Shown here: positions 7,619-16,470 of the stretch, one piece after another
How positions within the stretch are numbered: the stretch's first letter is position 1
Layout: the number at the start of each line of letters is the position of its first letter
From: Rhizobium mayense
Lineage (GTDB): Bacteria; Pseudomonadota; Alphaproteobacteria; Rhizobiales; Rhizobiaceae
NCBI RefSeq assembly: GCF_030272705.1
Contig: NZ_JARFYM010000018.1
Coordinates: 62,001-126,000 of the forward strand
DNA: 64,000 nt
Reading direction: 5' to 3'
The notes under the pieces: model-generated
Told to the model about the DNA's origin: nothing
The model's database searches: none
The model's input: the letters and a program-made list of their open reading frames with translations, nothing else
Program-made: the position numbers and the translations under genes

Positions 7619-10333
7619 TTACGATAACAGTTCCTTGAACATACCGTTTTTCTCTAAAAGATCGGTGGATGTGCCGCTTTCGACCAGGCTGCCGCGGTCG
7701 AAAACCAAAACACGATCAAACAACTCCGCAAAGCTCGGATTGGATAGAACCCAAACGACTGCCGGCGCGTACTCGCTGTTGTCGACCCCGGTCAGGATCG
7801 CGCGGGCGATCTGGTCCTGGACGCGGTGGTCCAGCGCCGGCAGTGGGCGATTGCAGATGATGTAGTCTGCTCGCTTCAGCAAAGCGCGGCCGAGACTGAG
7901 TTTCTGCCGCTGCACGTTGGTCAGTCGCTTTCCGCCGGAACCGACGTCGAAATCGAGGCCGATCGACAGCACGCTGTCCTGCATGCCGAGCCGTTCGAAG
8001 ACATCATACAGGATGCTGTGGATGCGCTCGGGCGCGTCGGCCTGCTGGTGTGCGATCCTGCCGAACAGCACGTTGTCCATCAATGTCGCCGAGGCAGTGA
8101 AGCGTTCTGGATCGTAGCGCTCGATCACACGGGCCAGATCGGCCGGGATATGCTCATGGAATTTGGCGCGCGCCTTGACGATCTTCTCCATCAGCATCTG
8201 TGTCAGAAGACCGAAGCGGTGACGAGGTTCGATATAGGAGAAGCTGAGGCGGATGATGGACACCCGCTCGTCCGGCGTTGCGGCGTCGAAGCCCTTTCCG
8301 TTTAGCTTCTGCAGCAAAGCTTCGTAAGTTGGAATATCCTCGGCCGTCATGAAGGTGAGCTGCTGGAAGAACGGATGGTCCGGCGGCAGGTCGGTGAAGA
8401 GTTCGACGGCGTTCTCCGCAATTTCCAGGCCCATGTCGTAGAGATCGGTATCGAGGCCGGTCTCGGTGAATAGCCGTTGGAAATAGGGGTGGGCTGCGAG
8501 CTTGCGGTTGGTCATCAACGGCCGTTTCAGCGTGCCGAACAACAGGTTTTCGCCGACAGTCGCCTGCGGATTGTAAGTGTTGAATTCGAAAGGCACGACA
8601 AGCCCGTCGAGATTCTCCTCCTGCAGTCTGAGGCGCAGTGCGTGGCGCAACTCAACGATGCGTGAGGTGAGATCGTCATGTGTCGCCGCGTCGACATTCG
8701 AGCGCAGTGCCATGTCGAGTATATCCTGGGACATGGCCACGGCGTCGAGGACAGGGCGGATGACCGAGTAGATATCATGCGGCCCGGTGGCACCGGCGGC
8801 GGCGTAGTCCACCCAGTCGCTGTTGAGATCGAGTTCCGGGTTGCCAGCGCGACGCGCCTCGACCATCTGCCATTTGATCTCGTTAGCTGCGGCATCATCA
8901 TAATCGGCGGTCTTCAGTGGCGCATGCTTCAGGCCGTAGAGAAGATTGCTGCGCAGCGTGCCATGGAAGAAGAACGTATCCGACGAGGCATAGGCGATGC
9001 GCCGTCCCGTCAGCGATTCCGGCAGCTCCAGCAGGTCGCGGCCATCGATCGCGACGCGGCCACTATCCGGCCAGACAAGCCGGCCGAACGCCTCCGCGAG
9101 GTATTCGCCGCCAGCGCCGCTGTCGCCGACAATTGCCACCTTCTCGCCAGGTTGGATCTCGACCGAGACGTGATCGAGCACGCGAGCACCGCTGTCGTCG
9201 ACCACAGTCAAATTCGTCGCGACCAGCGCATGGGTGATCCGGCCGGCGGGTGCAGGCGAGACAACCTGGATCTTCGAGTCAATCAGGCCATCGACACTGA
9301 ACTGCTCGACGACCTGATTGTATTTGACCTGCACGTCCTGGCGCGACTGATCCCAGTCGATGAGCTCCTTCAGCGGCCCCGGCAGGTCTTTGTAAGCGTT
9401 GATGACAGCTACAAGCTGACCGATATCCAGGCGCCCCTGCAACGCAAAGAAACCGCCGATCGAATAGAACAGGAAGGGCGTGACCTGGGCGAGGAAGTTG
9501 TTGATGAATTTCACCAGGAACTTCCATTGATAGAGATCGTAGCGGATCGAGAATATCAACCCGAGACGAGCAGCGATGTCGGCGCGCTCCAAATTGGTGG
9601 TGTCGTTGGCATGGATTGTGCCGATGCCTTCGACGATTTCGCCGACGCGGCCGGAAAGTTCGCGGGCCGTGAGCTGCCGCTGGCGTCCGAGTTCCAGCAG
9701 CCGCTTGCGCATGCGCGGGATGACAACCGCCTGCACCGCGACGATGGATGCAGCGATCATGCCGAGCCAGAAATTCTGCATGATGATGAAGACGAGCGCC
9801 GTGATCGCCTGGCCGCCGAGCAGCGCCGGCGTCACATAGGCGTCACCGGTAAAGCCGCCCATGGGCTCCACTTCGTCCTTGATCATCGTGGCGATTTCAG
9901 CCGGCTTGACCCGCTTGAAATGCGCGGGCGGGAAACGCAACACACGGTCGACCAGCTCGAAACGGATACGACGCAGCATGCGCTCGCCGAGTCGGCCCTT
10001 GTAGGTGTTGATGTAAAATTTGAAGAGGCCGTTGAGGACGACAAGCGCCAGGAACACCAAACTGAGCGCAATCAACATCCAGAAACGGGTGAGTTGCAGG
10101 CCTTGAAATACTTCGAAGTGCCCAAGCACGGGCACGTCGAAAGCGATGTGCATGAAGGTTTGGGTTTGGCCCGGATGCTCGAAACCCTTGCCCTGGATCG
10201 GTCCGTTGACGATCTGCTTAGGCAAGTCGAAGGACAGAAAGTATGGGATCATCGAAGCCGCGACGATCGTCAGGATCCAAATTTGCTCCAGCCGAGTATT
10301 CGACCAGATGTAACGCGCTAGGCTCTTTTCCAT
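7619..10333 (-). CDS. ABC-exporter-like membrane protein with degenerate, expanded nucleotide-binding domain
   Basis: This 904-aa protein has an exporter-type transmembrane domain (about residues 15-310) fused to one nucleotide-binding-like domain (about 370-904). The ATPase motifs are broken. The Walker A position reads GDSGAGGE (403-410) without the Lys and Ser/Thr. The signature position reads LTNVQ (804-808), Walker B ends CNRP (827-830) instead of DE, and the H-loop His is replaced near 864. About 340 residues are inserted between the Q-loop region and the signature. The motif T-x3-N-(L/V)-L-(F/Y)-G occurs three times (459-466, 592-599, 750-757) instead of once. It probably does not hydrolyse ATP alone. 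Its neighbours are glycosyltransferases and the cNMP-binding protein. Confidence 0.85.
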   Translation of the reverse strand: MEKSLARYIWSNTRLEQIWILTIVAASMIPYFLSFDLPKQIVNGPIQGKGFEHPGQTQTFMHIAFDVPVLGHFEVFQGLQLTRFWMLIALSLVFLALVVLNGLFKFYINTYKGRLGERMLRRIRFELVDRVLRFPPAHFKRVKPAEIATMIKDEVEPMGGFTGDAYVTPALLGGQAITALVFIIMQNFWLGMIAASIVAVQAVVIPRMRKRLLELGRQRQLTARELSGRVGEIVEGIGTIHANDTTNLERADIAARLGLIFSIRYDLYQWKFLVKFINNFLAQVTPFLFYSIGGFFALQGRLDIGQLVAVINAYKDLPGPLKELIDWDQSRQDVQVKYNQVVEQFSVDGLIDSKIQVVSPAPAGRITHALVATNLTVVDDSGARVLDHVSVEIQPGEKVAIVGDSGAGGEYLAEAFGRLVWPDSGRVAIDGRDLLELPESLTGRRIAYASSDTFFFHGTLRSNLLYGLKHAPLKTADYDDAAANEIKWQMVEARRAGNPELDLNSDWVDYAAAGATGPHDIYSVIRPVLDAVAMSQDILDMALRSNVDAATHDDLTSRIVELRHALRLRLQEENLDGLVVPFEFNTYNPQATVGENLLFGTLKRPLMTNRKLAAHPYFQRLFTETGLDTDLYDMGLEIAENAVELFTDLPPDHPFFQQLTFMTAEDIPTYEALLQKLNGKGFDAATPDERVSIIRLSFSYIEPRHRFGLLTQMLMEKIVKARAKFHEHIPADLARVIERYDPERFTASATLMDNVLFGRIAHQQADAPERIHSILYDVFERLGMQDSVLSIGLDFDVGSGGKRLTNVQRQKLSLGRALLKRADYIICNRPLPALDHRVQDQIARAILTGVDNSEYAPAVVWVLSNPSFAELFDRVLVFDRGSLVESGTSTDLLEKNGMFKELLS

Positions 10334-10564
10334 CGCTTAATGCATGCTTCCAAATTCAACAGTCTTTGCCGTCGGCGCCGATGTTGCAGAGGTGCGGGAG
10401 GAGTTCATCGTGAATGCGCGGCCCCCATATTGGAGTCGGAACGCTGCCCGGTCTTTCGCCCGGGGACCTCCCGATTCATTGATTTCTCGATTTATATCAC
10501 AAGATTGCAAAAGACGAGGAGGGCAAAACGATAAGGCGTTGCAATCGATTTTTTGCCGCAACCG

Positions 10565-11710
10565 TCACGACGCGTCGCGAATGATCGCCGAGGTTCGCTG
10601 GGCACCGGCGAGGTCGATATCGGGGTTCGACGGCTTCGGCCGCGACAACGCAATTTCCACCGCATTCACGAGCTGATCCGTTGTCAGGCCCGCTTCCGGA
10701 AGGGTCAGCGCCAGGCCGAGTTTTTCCAGTCGCTCCGCACGCACCGACTGCTCCGTCTCGCCGCCGGCCGTAAACGGGACCAGGATTGACCGGCAGCCCG
10801 TGACGAGGAGATCGCCGACCGTATTATAACCTGCCTGCGAGATCGACAGTTCGGCGGCCCTCAGCAGCGACGGGAAATCCTTGCGGAAACGGACTAGGTC
10901 GACATTGCCGGGCGCGTCCTTCGCCAATGCGCCAAAATCCTGCTCCGGCAAGTTCGGTCCGGTGATCAGCAGCCAGCGGCGATCGATCGCTACGCGGCTT
11001 GCCGCCTCCAGCGAGGCACGGACCAGGTCGCGCCCAACCGCACCGCCGCCGGCCGAGACGATGATGTCGAAAGTCTCCGTTGGTTCCGGCGGCAGGGGCG
11101 GGGCGACAAGGCCGGTATAGGTTATCTTGTCGGATATGGCTGATGTCAGCGGAAACGTCTCTTCCAGCCGAACGAAGCCGGGATCGCCGTGGACGAGAAC
11201 GCCGTCGAAATGATCGCGCAGCAATACCACTGTCTCTTCATCACGCCCCGGCTTCTTCTGCTGCTGCAAGATATCACGCACCGAGGTATAGAGCTTCGGC
11301 TTGGGACTGGCCGCGGCGATGGCGTCGAGCAGCGGCAGCAACTCGAAGCGCATTTGACGGCGGCCGAACGGAAAGGCCTCGACGATGACGACATCTGGCT
11401 TGGCCGTCCGGAAGGCCTCCAGCAGCAGGTCGCGACGCGCTGACAGGAATTCTTCGCCTGCGGCATTTCCCGTTTGATCGGCCAACCCTGAGAATCCCGC
11501 ACTGCTGGCGACGACCGGCGGCAGGGTGACCGAGGTGACATCCGAGCCTGGAAAACCGTTCACCGGTATGCCGCCAGTGACCACCGTCACCTGGCAGCCG
11601 TCCTTGGCAATTGCGCTGGCGATGCGGCTTGCACGGGCGAGGTGACCGATGCCGAGCAGGTGCTGAACATAGAAAAAGACACGCGGGGACGAAGTATGTG
11701 AAGGCGTCAT
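10565..11710 (-). CDS. glycosyltransferase, MurG/GT28-like fold
   Basis: This predicted 381-aa cytoplasmic GT-B glycosyltransferase has an N-terminal GIGHLARASRIA segment, the Gly-His-rich acceptor loop of MurG/UGT-like enzymes. Its C-terminal domain has SAGGGAVG and SQAGYNTVGD segments that fit the donor-binding site. It is related to the protein at 12984-14198: both share the GHL.R start, a PD(V/I).IV..(F/P) segment and a (S/M)RD segment in the same order. Its ATG at 11710 overlaps the stop of the upstream GT4 gene (ATGA), so the two are coupled. Donor and acceptor sugars are unknown. Confidence 0.82.
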   Translation of the reverse strand: MTPSHTSSPRVFFYVQHLLGIGHLARASRIASAIAKDGCQVTVVTGGIPVNGFPGSDVTSVTLPPVVASSAGFSGLADQTGNAAGEEFLSARRDLLLEAFRTAKPDVVIVEAFPFGRRQMRFELLPLLDAIAAASPKPKLYTSVRDILQQQKKPGRDEETVVLLRDHFDGVLVHGDPGFVRLEETFPLTSAISDKITYTGLVAPPLPPEPTETFDIIVSAGGGAVGRDLVRASLEAASRVAIDRRWLLITGPNLPEQDFGALAKDAPGNVDLVRFRKDFPSLLRAAELSISQAGYNTVGDLLVTGCRSILVPFTAGGETEQSVRAERLEKLGLALTLPEAGLTTDQLVNAVEIALSRPKPSNPDIDLAGAQRTSAIIRDAS

Positions 11711-12966
11711 GCGGATTTTCGCCATTGCTCTTCTTTTTGCCACTGCTCCTCGAACAGCCGCGTTAATTGCCGGATGCTGGAATGGTGGTCGAAATGTTCG
11801 CGCACCCGCTTCTCGGCGGCGTCGCCAAGCCGATGGCGCAGTGTCGGATCGCGGATTGCCCGTTCCATTGCCGCTGCCAGTGCCTTCGGGTCTTCCGGCG
11901 GCACGACAAAACCATTCTCGCCATCCGTGAGCAGCTCTGGCACACCGGAAATATTGGTGGAGAGGCATGCAAGACGCTGACTCGAGGCTTCGACCAAAAC
12001 ATTCGGCAGGCCATCGCGGTCGCCATCGGCAGCCACACGGCAGGCAAGCGCAAAAAGATCCGCCTGGCGGTAATGCGCCAGCACGTCTTCCTGCGCCATC
12101 GCGCCCTTCCAGGTGATACGGTTGCTAATGCCCAGCGTCTCGGCAAGTGCCTTCAACTTCGTCAGCCCATCGCCGCCGCCGATATGGGTGAAGCGCCAAT
12201 GAAGATCGGTGGGCAGCAGCGCCAGCGCCCGCAACAGCACATCATAACCCTTCTTCTCCACGGCGCGACCGACACTGAGCAGGAAAGCGGGCTCGGATAC
12301 CTCCGAGCCGTCACGGTCGGAATGTTGCCCCGCAAATGCGTCGAAACGGGCGAGATCGAGGCCGTGATAGCTTAGATGCACGCTCTCCGGCGTCGGTGTC
12401 AGATCACGCATGTGCTCAAAGCCGGTGCGCGTGCAAGTCACTGTCCAGCGCGCGCGTTCGAGCTTTTCCGACAGCTCCCAGTCCGGTGAGGTCCAGATAT
12501 CCTTGGCATGCGCAGAGCAAGTCCAGGGAACGCCTGTCATGATGCTGGCATAGGCCGCCACCGAGGCCGGCGTATGGATGAAATGCGCGTGCAGCCACTC
12601 GCCATTGTCGGGCCACTCATGCACCAGCACCAGCGCCTGGCCGAAGCGGCGCACGCGGTTTGGCGTGATGTCACGCTTGAGATCGGCCCAGAATTGCCTT
12701 AGCAGCGGCTTGAAACCGGGCTTCTTGATCCCGGCCAGAAAGGCGCGCAGCACGCGTAGCGGCTCGTTGTGCAGATACTCCGGCAGGTAGACAACCCGCG
12801 CCCTGATCTCGTCATGGATGGGATGGCGCTTCTTGTCCGTCGGCTTGCGCATCGAGATCAGCGTCAGGTCGAAGCCGGCCCTCTCCAGCCCGAGCAGCTC
12901 CTGCGCGATGAATGTCTCGGACAGGCGAGGGTAGCCCTTGAGAACCACCAGGATTTTTTTTCGCAT
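11707..12966 (-). CDS. glycosyltransferase family 4
   Basis: This 419-aa GT4 enzyme is like those of exopolysaccharide and lipopolysaccharide assembly. It starts with LKGYPRLSETFI, a start common in the WcaL/colanic-acid-type group. It has the SVGRAVEKKGYDVLL segment of the GT1 core and a donor-site segment, DGLPNVLVEASS, before ISGVPELL. I chose the ATG at 12966; a GTG at 12984 is in frame but would begin inside the upstream stop. The gene lies between two related MurG-like transferases, and all three run in the same direction. Confidence 0.87.
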   Translation of the reverse strand: MRKKILVVLKGYPRLSETFIAQELLGLERAGFDLTLISMRKPTDKKRHPIHDEIRARVVYLPEYLHNEPLRVLRAFLAGIKKPGFKPLLRQFWADLKRDITPNRVRRFGQALVLVHEWPDNGEWLHAHFIHTPASVAAYASIMTGVPWTCSAHAKDIWTSPDWELSEKLERARWTVTCTRTGFEHMRDLTPTPESVHLSYHGLDLARFDAFAGQHSDRDGSEVSEPAFLLSVGRAVEKKGYDVLLRALALLPTDLHWRFTHIGGGDGLTKLKALAETLGISNRITWKGAMAQEDVLAHYRQADLFALACRVAADGDRDGLPNVLVEASSQRLACLSTNISGVPELLTDGENGFVVPPEDPKALAAAMERAIRDPTLRHRLGDAAEKRVREHFDHHSSIRQLTRLFEEQWQKEEQWRKSA

Positions 12967-12983
12967 CGATCGGTTCCGATGCA

Positions 12984-14198
12984 CTATTCAGCGACGACCG
13001 ATAGCGGCGGATAGTGGTCGCGGTCATCAAACCATTCACCGACGATGCGGGAAATATGCACCAGCCCTTCCAGCCGCATGTTCTCGCCGCTCGCCGACGG
13101 CGGCGCGCGGTTCGGCAGGCGCTTCAGCGCCGCCGCGAGCTGTTTCGGATCGGCCGACTCCTCCGGTAGCAGCATGTCGACAAGGCCCAGCTCGCTTGCC
13201 CGCTGAGCGCGGATCAGCTGTTCTTCGCGTGGCCGCGTGCGCGGGATGATCAGCGCCGGCTTATCGAAAGACAGGATTTCGCAATAGGTGTTGTACCCAC
13301 CCATAGCGACCACGCCCTTGGCGCCCGCGATCAACTCTTCCATCTTGTTGTCGAACTCGATCACCTGCAGGCAGTCAATCTTGCTCGCGCGCTCGATCAA
13401 CTGGTTGCGCTCCTTGGCCGGCATGTAAGGGCCGAGAACGATCAGCGTCTTGTGTTGAAGCGTATCGTCGTGCTCGAAAGCGCCGATGACATCGCTGACC
13501 AGATCGGCACCGTCGCCGCCGCCACCGGTCGTGACCAGAATGTAATCATCGTCAGGCACATGTTCCGACCTGGTGCCCAAAGTGGACACACCGCGCTGCA
13601 GGAAGCCGACGAACTCCATCTTGCGCCGCACACCTGACGGCACGTCGAGACCGAGAAGCGGATCATGGAAATCCGGCGGGCCGTAGACCCAGACGCGATC
13701 GTAAAACTGATCGATCTTCTGCAGAACGTTGTTCTTCTTCCACTCCGCTTCCAGCAGGTGCGGCGCGTCCATGACGTCGCGCATGCCGAGCACGAGCGTG
13801 GTGCCGCGCGCCTTCAGATATTGCAGGGTCTCCTCGACCTCACCCTTCAGGCCCATCGGCTCCTTATCGACAATGAAGATGTCGGGCTGGAAGGTCTCCG
13901 CCGTGTGGCGGATGATCGACTGGCGCATCTTCAACGTGTCCTGAAGATCGACATGGCTCGCCATCGAGGTATATTCGCCGTCACGCAGCTTGATGACGCT
14001 CGGCACCTTCACAAAATCGACTCGTGCTCGATAATCGAAAGCACCGGCAATCGTCGCACCGGAAATGATCAGGACGTTCAGCCCACGATAGTCTTCAACG
14101 AGCGCGTGCGCGATCGTTCGGCACCGCCTGAGGTGGCCGAGACCGAACGTGTCGTGACTATACATGAGGATTCGAGCATCTTCTAAGCGCCGCTTCAT
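12984..14198 (-). CDS. glycosyltransferase, MurG/GT28-like fold (paralogue of 10565-11710)
   Basis: This 404-aa GT-B-type protein has the acceptor loop DTFGLGHLRRCRTIA near residues 16-30. A glycine-rich donor segment, VTTGGGGDGADL, comes later, followed by AMGGYNTYCEIL and a PRTRPREEQLIRA segment. It resembles the downstream protein at 10565-11710 throughout and probably arose by duplication. I chose the ATG at 14198, which has GAGG about eight bases upstream; an ATG at 14225 would add nine residues. The family is called from fold motifs; the sugar is unknown. Confidence 0.82.
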   Translation of the reverse strand: MKRRLEDARILMYSHDTFGLGHLRRCRTIAHALVEDYRGLNVLIISGATIAGAFDYRARVDFVKVPSVIKLRDGEYTSMASHVDLQDTLKMRQSIIRHTAETFQPDIFIVDKEPMGLKGEVEETLQYLKARGTTLVLGMRDVMDAPHLLEAEWKKNNVLQKIDQFYDRVWVYGPPDFHDPLLGLDVPSGVRRKMEFVGFLQRGVSTLGTRSEHVPDDDYILVTTGGGGDGADLVSDVIGAFEHDDTLQHKTLIVLGPYMPAKERNQLIERASKIDCLQVIEFDNKMEELIAGAKGVVAMGGYNTYCEILSFDKPALIIPRTRPREEQLIRAQRASELGLVDMLLPEESADPKQLAAALKRLPNRAPPSASGENMRLEGLVHISRIVGEWFDDRDHYPPLSVVAE

Positions 14199-14299
14199 GG
14201 GCAAAACCTCAGGAATGAAAGTCATTTTAGCGGATTGTCAGCAAACGACGTCCGCGGCCGCTCTTCGAATTGCAATCCATTTCTTGGCCACGCTTTTCG

Positions 14300-15475
14300 C
14301 TATTTGTAGGGATCGGCTGCGTCACGCAAGCCATCTCCTAAAAAGTTGAACGCCAGAATGACCAATATCACCGGGACCATCGGGAAGAGTAGCCACGGAT
14401 AAAATGCGATGACACTGACGCTCCTTGCCTCGGTAAGAAGGATGCCCCAGCTGGTGATCGGTGGGCGAAGACCGAGCCCCAGGAAGCTCAGCGCGGTTTC
14501 GCCGAGGATCATACTGGGTATCGAAATAGTCGCCGTCGCGATCAGATGCGACATGAATCCTGGTACAAGATGACGGCCAATGATACGCGGCGAGCTTGCA
14601 CCCATCAATTGTGCTGCAAGTACATAGTCTTCTTCGCGTAAAGACAAGAGCTTGGAGCGAACGGCGCGTGCCAATCCGGTCCAATCGAGAATGCCGAGGA
14701 TGATGGTGATGCCGAAATAGATGATGATGGGGCTCCAGGTCACCGGCATGATCGCCGCGAGCGCCATCCACAGCGGCAGGCTCGGCAGCGATTGCAGCAC
14801 TTCGATGACCCGCTGGACGAGAAGGTCGAACACACCGCCATGATATCCCGCCAGCCCGCCGATGACTATCCCCAGCACGAAGCTGATGGAGATGCCGATC
14901 AACCCTATCGTCAGCGAGATGCGCGCTCCGTAGATGATGCGGGACAATACGTCGCGCCCGAGCCGATCAGTGCCGAGCAGGAACATCTGGCCGCCGACAG
15001 CGGGGCAGACCAAATGGAGATTCGAATCCACCAATCCCCAGAAGCGATAGGCATCGCCACGACAGAAGAAGCGGATCGGCTGAACATCTTGCACATTGTT
15101 CGTATAGACCCGCCGTAGCGTGGCGAGATCGAGGGTCATCTTGCGGCCATAGACGAAGGGCCCGACAAATTCGCCGTTGTTAAAGAAACGGACCCTCTGT
15201 GGTGGCGAATGGATAAAATCGACATTGCGGGTGTGCAGGCCGTAGGGCGCCAGGAATTCCGAAATCAGGATCGAGCAATAGAGCAGCAGCAGAAAGATGC
15301 CTGAAGCCAGAGCAAGCTTATGCCGCTTGAACTTCCACCACATCAACTGCTTCTGCGAGGCCTTGTAGTAGCGTGCCTGGCCGGCCGACATGGCCTCGAA
15401 CTGCTCCGGATCGAAGGCTGCGGTGGAAACGTAGTGCTCTAATGGTGCGCCTGGACGCGGCAGGGGTGCGTTCAT
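14300..15475 (-). CDS. ABC importer permease, DppC family
   Basis: This 391-aa inner-membrane permease is part of the family-5 importer encoded upstream. After the first helix it has an extended periplasmic stretch of about 80 residues before LLGTDRLGRDVLSR. The core helices and the EAA loop (DYVLAAQLMGAS) follow, then the DGLRDAADPYK end. The insertion matches that of the permease at 899-2029. The ATG at 15475 overlaps the stop of the DppB-type gene (ATGA). The glycosyltransferase array follows after about 100 bases. Confidence 0.9.
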   Translation of the reverse strand: MNAPLPRPGAPLEHYVSTAAFDPEQFEAMSAGQARYYKASQKQLMWWKFKRHKLALASGIFLLLLYCSILISEFLAPYGLHTRNVDFIHSPPQRVRFFNNGEFVGPFVYGRKMTLDLATLRRVYTNNVQDVQPIRFFCRGDAYRFWGLVDSNLHLVCPAVGGQMFLLGTDRLGRDVLSRIIYGARISLTIGLIGISISFVLGIVIGGLAGYHGGVFDLLVQRVIEVLQSLPSLPLWMALAAIMPVTWSPIIIYFGITIILGILDWTGLARAVRSKLLSLREEDYVLAAQLMGASSPRIIGRHLVPGFMSHLIATATISIPSMILGETALSFLGLGLRPPITSWGILLTEARSVSVIAFYPWLLFPMVPVILVILAFNFLGDGLRDAADPYK

Positions 15476-16470
15476 TTCGTGCTCCTGCCTTGCAAGCGGA
15501 TACGTGGGTCGAGGAAGCCGAGGGCGATGTCGGAGATCAATACGCCGATAACGTTCAGGAAAGCGAGAAACATCAGGAACGAGCCGGCGAGATACATATC
15601 CTGGCTCTGCAGCGCCTTGATCAGCATCGGCCCGGTCGTTTCCAGCGAGAGCACGATGGCCGTGATCTCGGCGCCGGAGATGATCGACGGCAGGATAGAG
15701 CCGATATCGGCGACGAAGAAATTGAGCGCCATGCGCAGCGGATATTTCACCAGTGCCCTGAGCGGGTGCAGCCCCTTGGCCCGGGCGGTGATCACATATT
15801 GCTTCTGCATCTCGTCGAGCAGGTTGGCGCGCAGGCGGCGGATCATGCCGGCAGTGCCCGCGGTGCCGACAATGACGACGGGAATCCACAGATGTGAGAG
15901 GATCGAGCGCGCCTTTTCCCAACTCATCGGCTGCGACAAGTATCTCTGATCCATCAGATGGCCGATCGAAACGCCGAACCAGACATTGGCGAAATACATC
16001 AGGATCAACGCCAGCATGAAGTTCGGAATGGCGATACCGAGCAGACCCAGGAAAGTCAGGCCGTAATCGCCCCAGCTATATTGATGGGTGGCGGAATAGA
16101 TGCCGATGGGGAAGGCGACCAACCATGTCAACAGGATCGTCGTCATGGATACCAGGATCGTCAGCCACAGCCTGTCGCCGACGACCTCCGAGACCGGCAA
16201 CTGATATTCGAAGGAATATCCGAAATCGCCGTGCAGCATGCCGGCGACCCAACGGACATATTGCAGGGCTATGGGTTTATCGAGCCCATATTCGTGGCGA
16301 AGATCCTCGATTTCCTGCAGATTGGCGGTTTCGCCCTGGGCTTGAAGCTCCGCGATCTGGCTTTCGAAGAAATCGCCTGGCGGCAACTGGATGATGGTGA
16401 AGACCAGCATCGAGATGACCAGCAGCGTCGGAACCATGACCGCAAGGCGCCAAAGAATATATCTAAACAC
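15472..16470 (-). CDS. ABC importer permease, DppB family
   Basis: This complete DppB-type permease (332 aa) begins with the typical MFRYILWRLAVMVPTLLVIS helix and the IIQLPPGDF motif. It has the GLDKPIALQYVRW segment, six predicted helices and an EAA loop (TARAKGLHPLRALV). It overlaps the solute-binding protein gene at its start by 8 bases and the DppC-type gene at its end by 4. This is the tight packing expected of one transport operon. Confidence 0.92.
   Translation of the reverse strand: MFRYILWRLAVMVPTLLVISMLVFTIIQLPPGDFFESQIAELQAQGETANLQEIEDLRHEYGLDKPIALQYVRWVAGMLHGDFGYSFEYQLPVSEVVGDRLWLTILVSMTTILLTWLVAFPIGIYSATHQYSWGDYGLTFLGLLGIAIPNFMLALILMYFANVWFGVSIGHLMDQRYLSQPMSWEKARSILSHLWIPVVIVGTAGTAGMIRRLRANLLDEMQKQYVITARAKGLHPLRALVKYPLRMALNFFVADIGSILPSIISGAEITAIVLSLETTGPMLIKALQSQDMYLAGSFLMFLAFLNVIGVLISDIALGFLDPRIRLQGRSTK

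Noticed and set aside
8678..10321. Long plus-strand open frame (547 codons) opposite the exporter-like gene
   Set aside because: It is rich in His, Asp and Arg with no domain, and lies fully antisense to a gene with clear transmembrane and ABC structure. It is a mirror of the GC-rich codon pattern.
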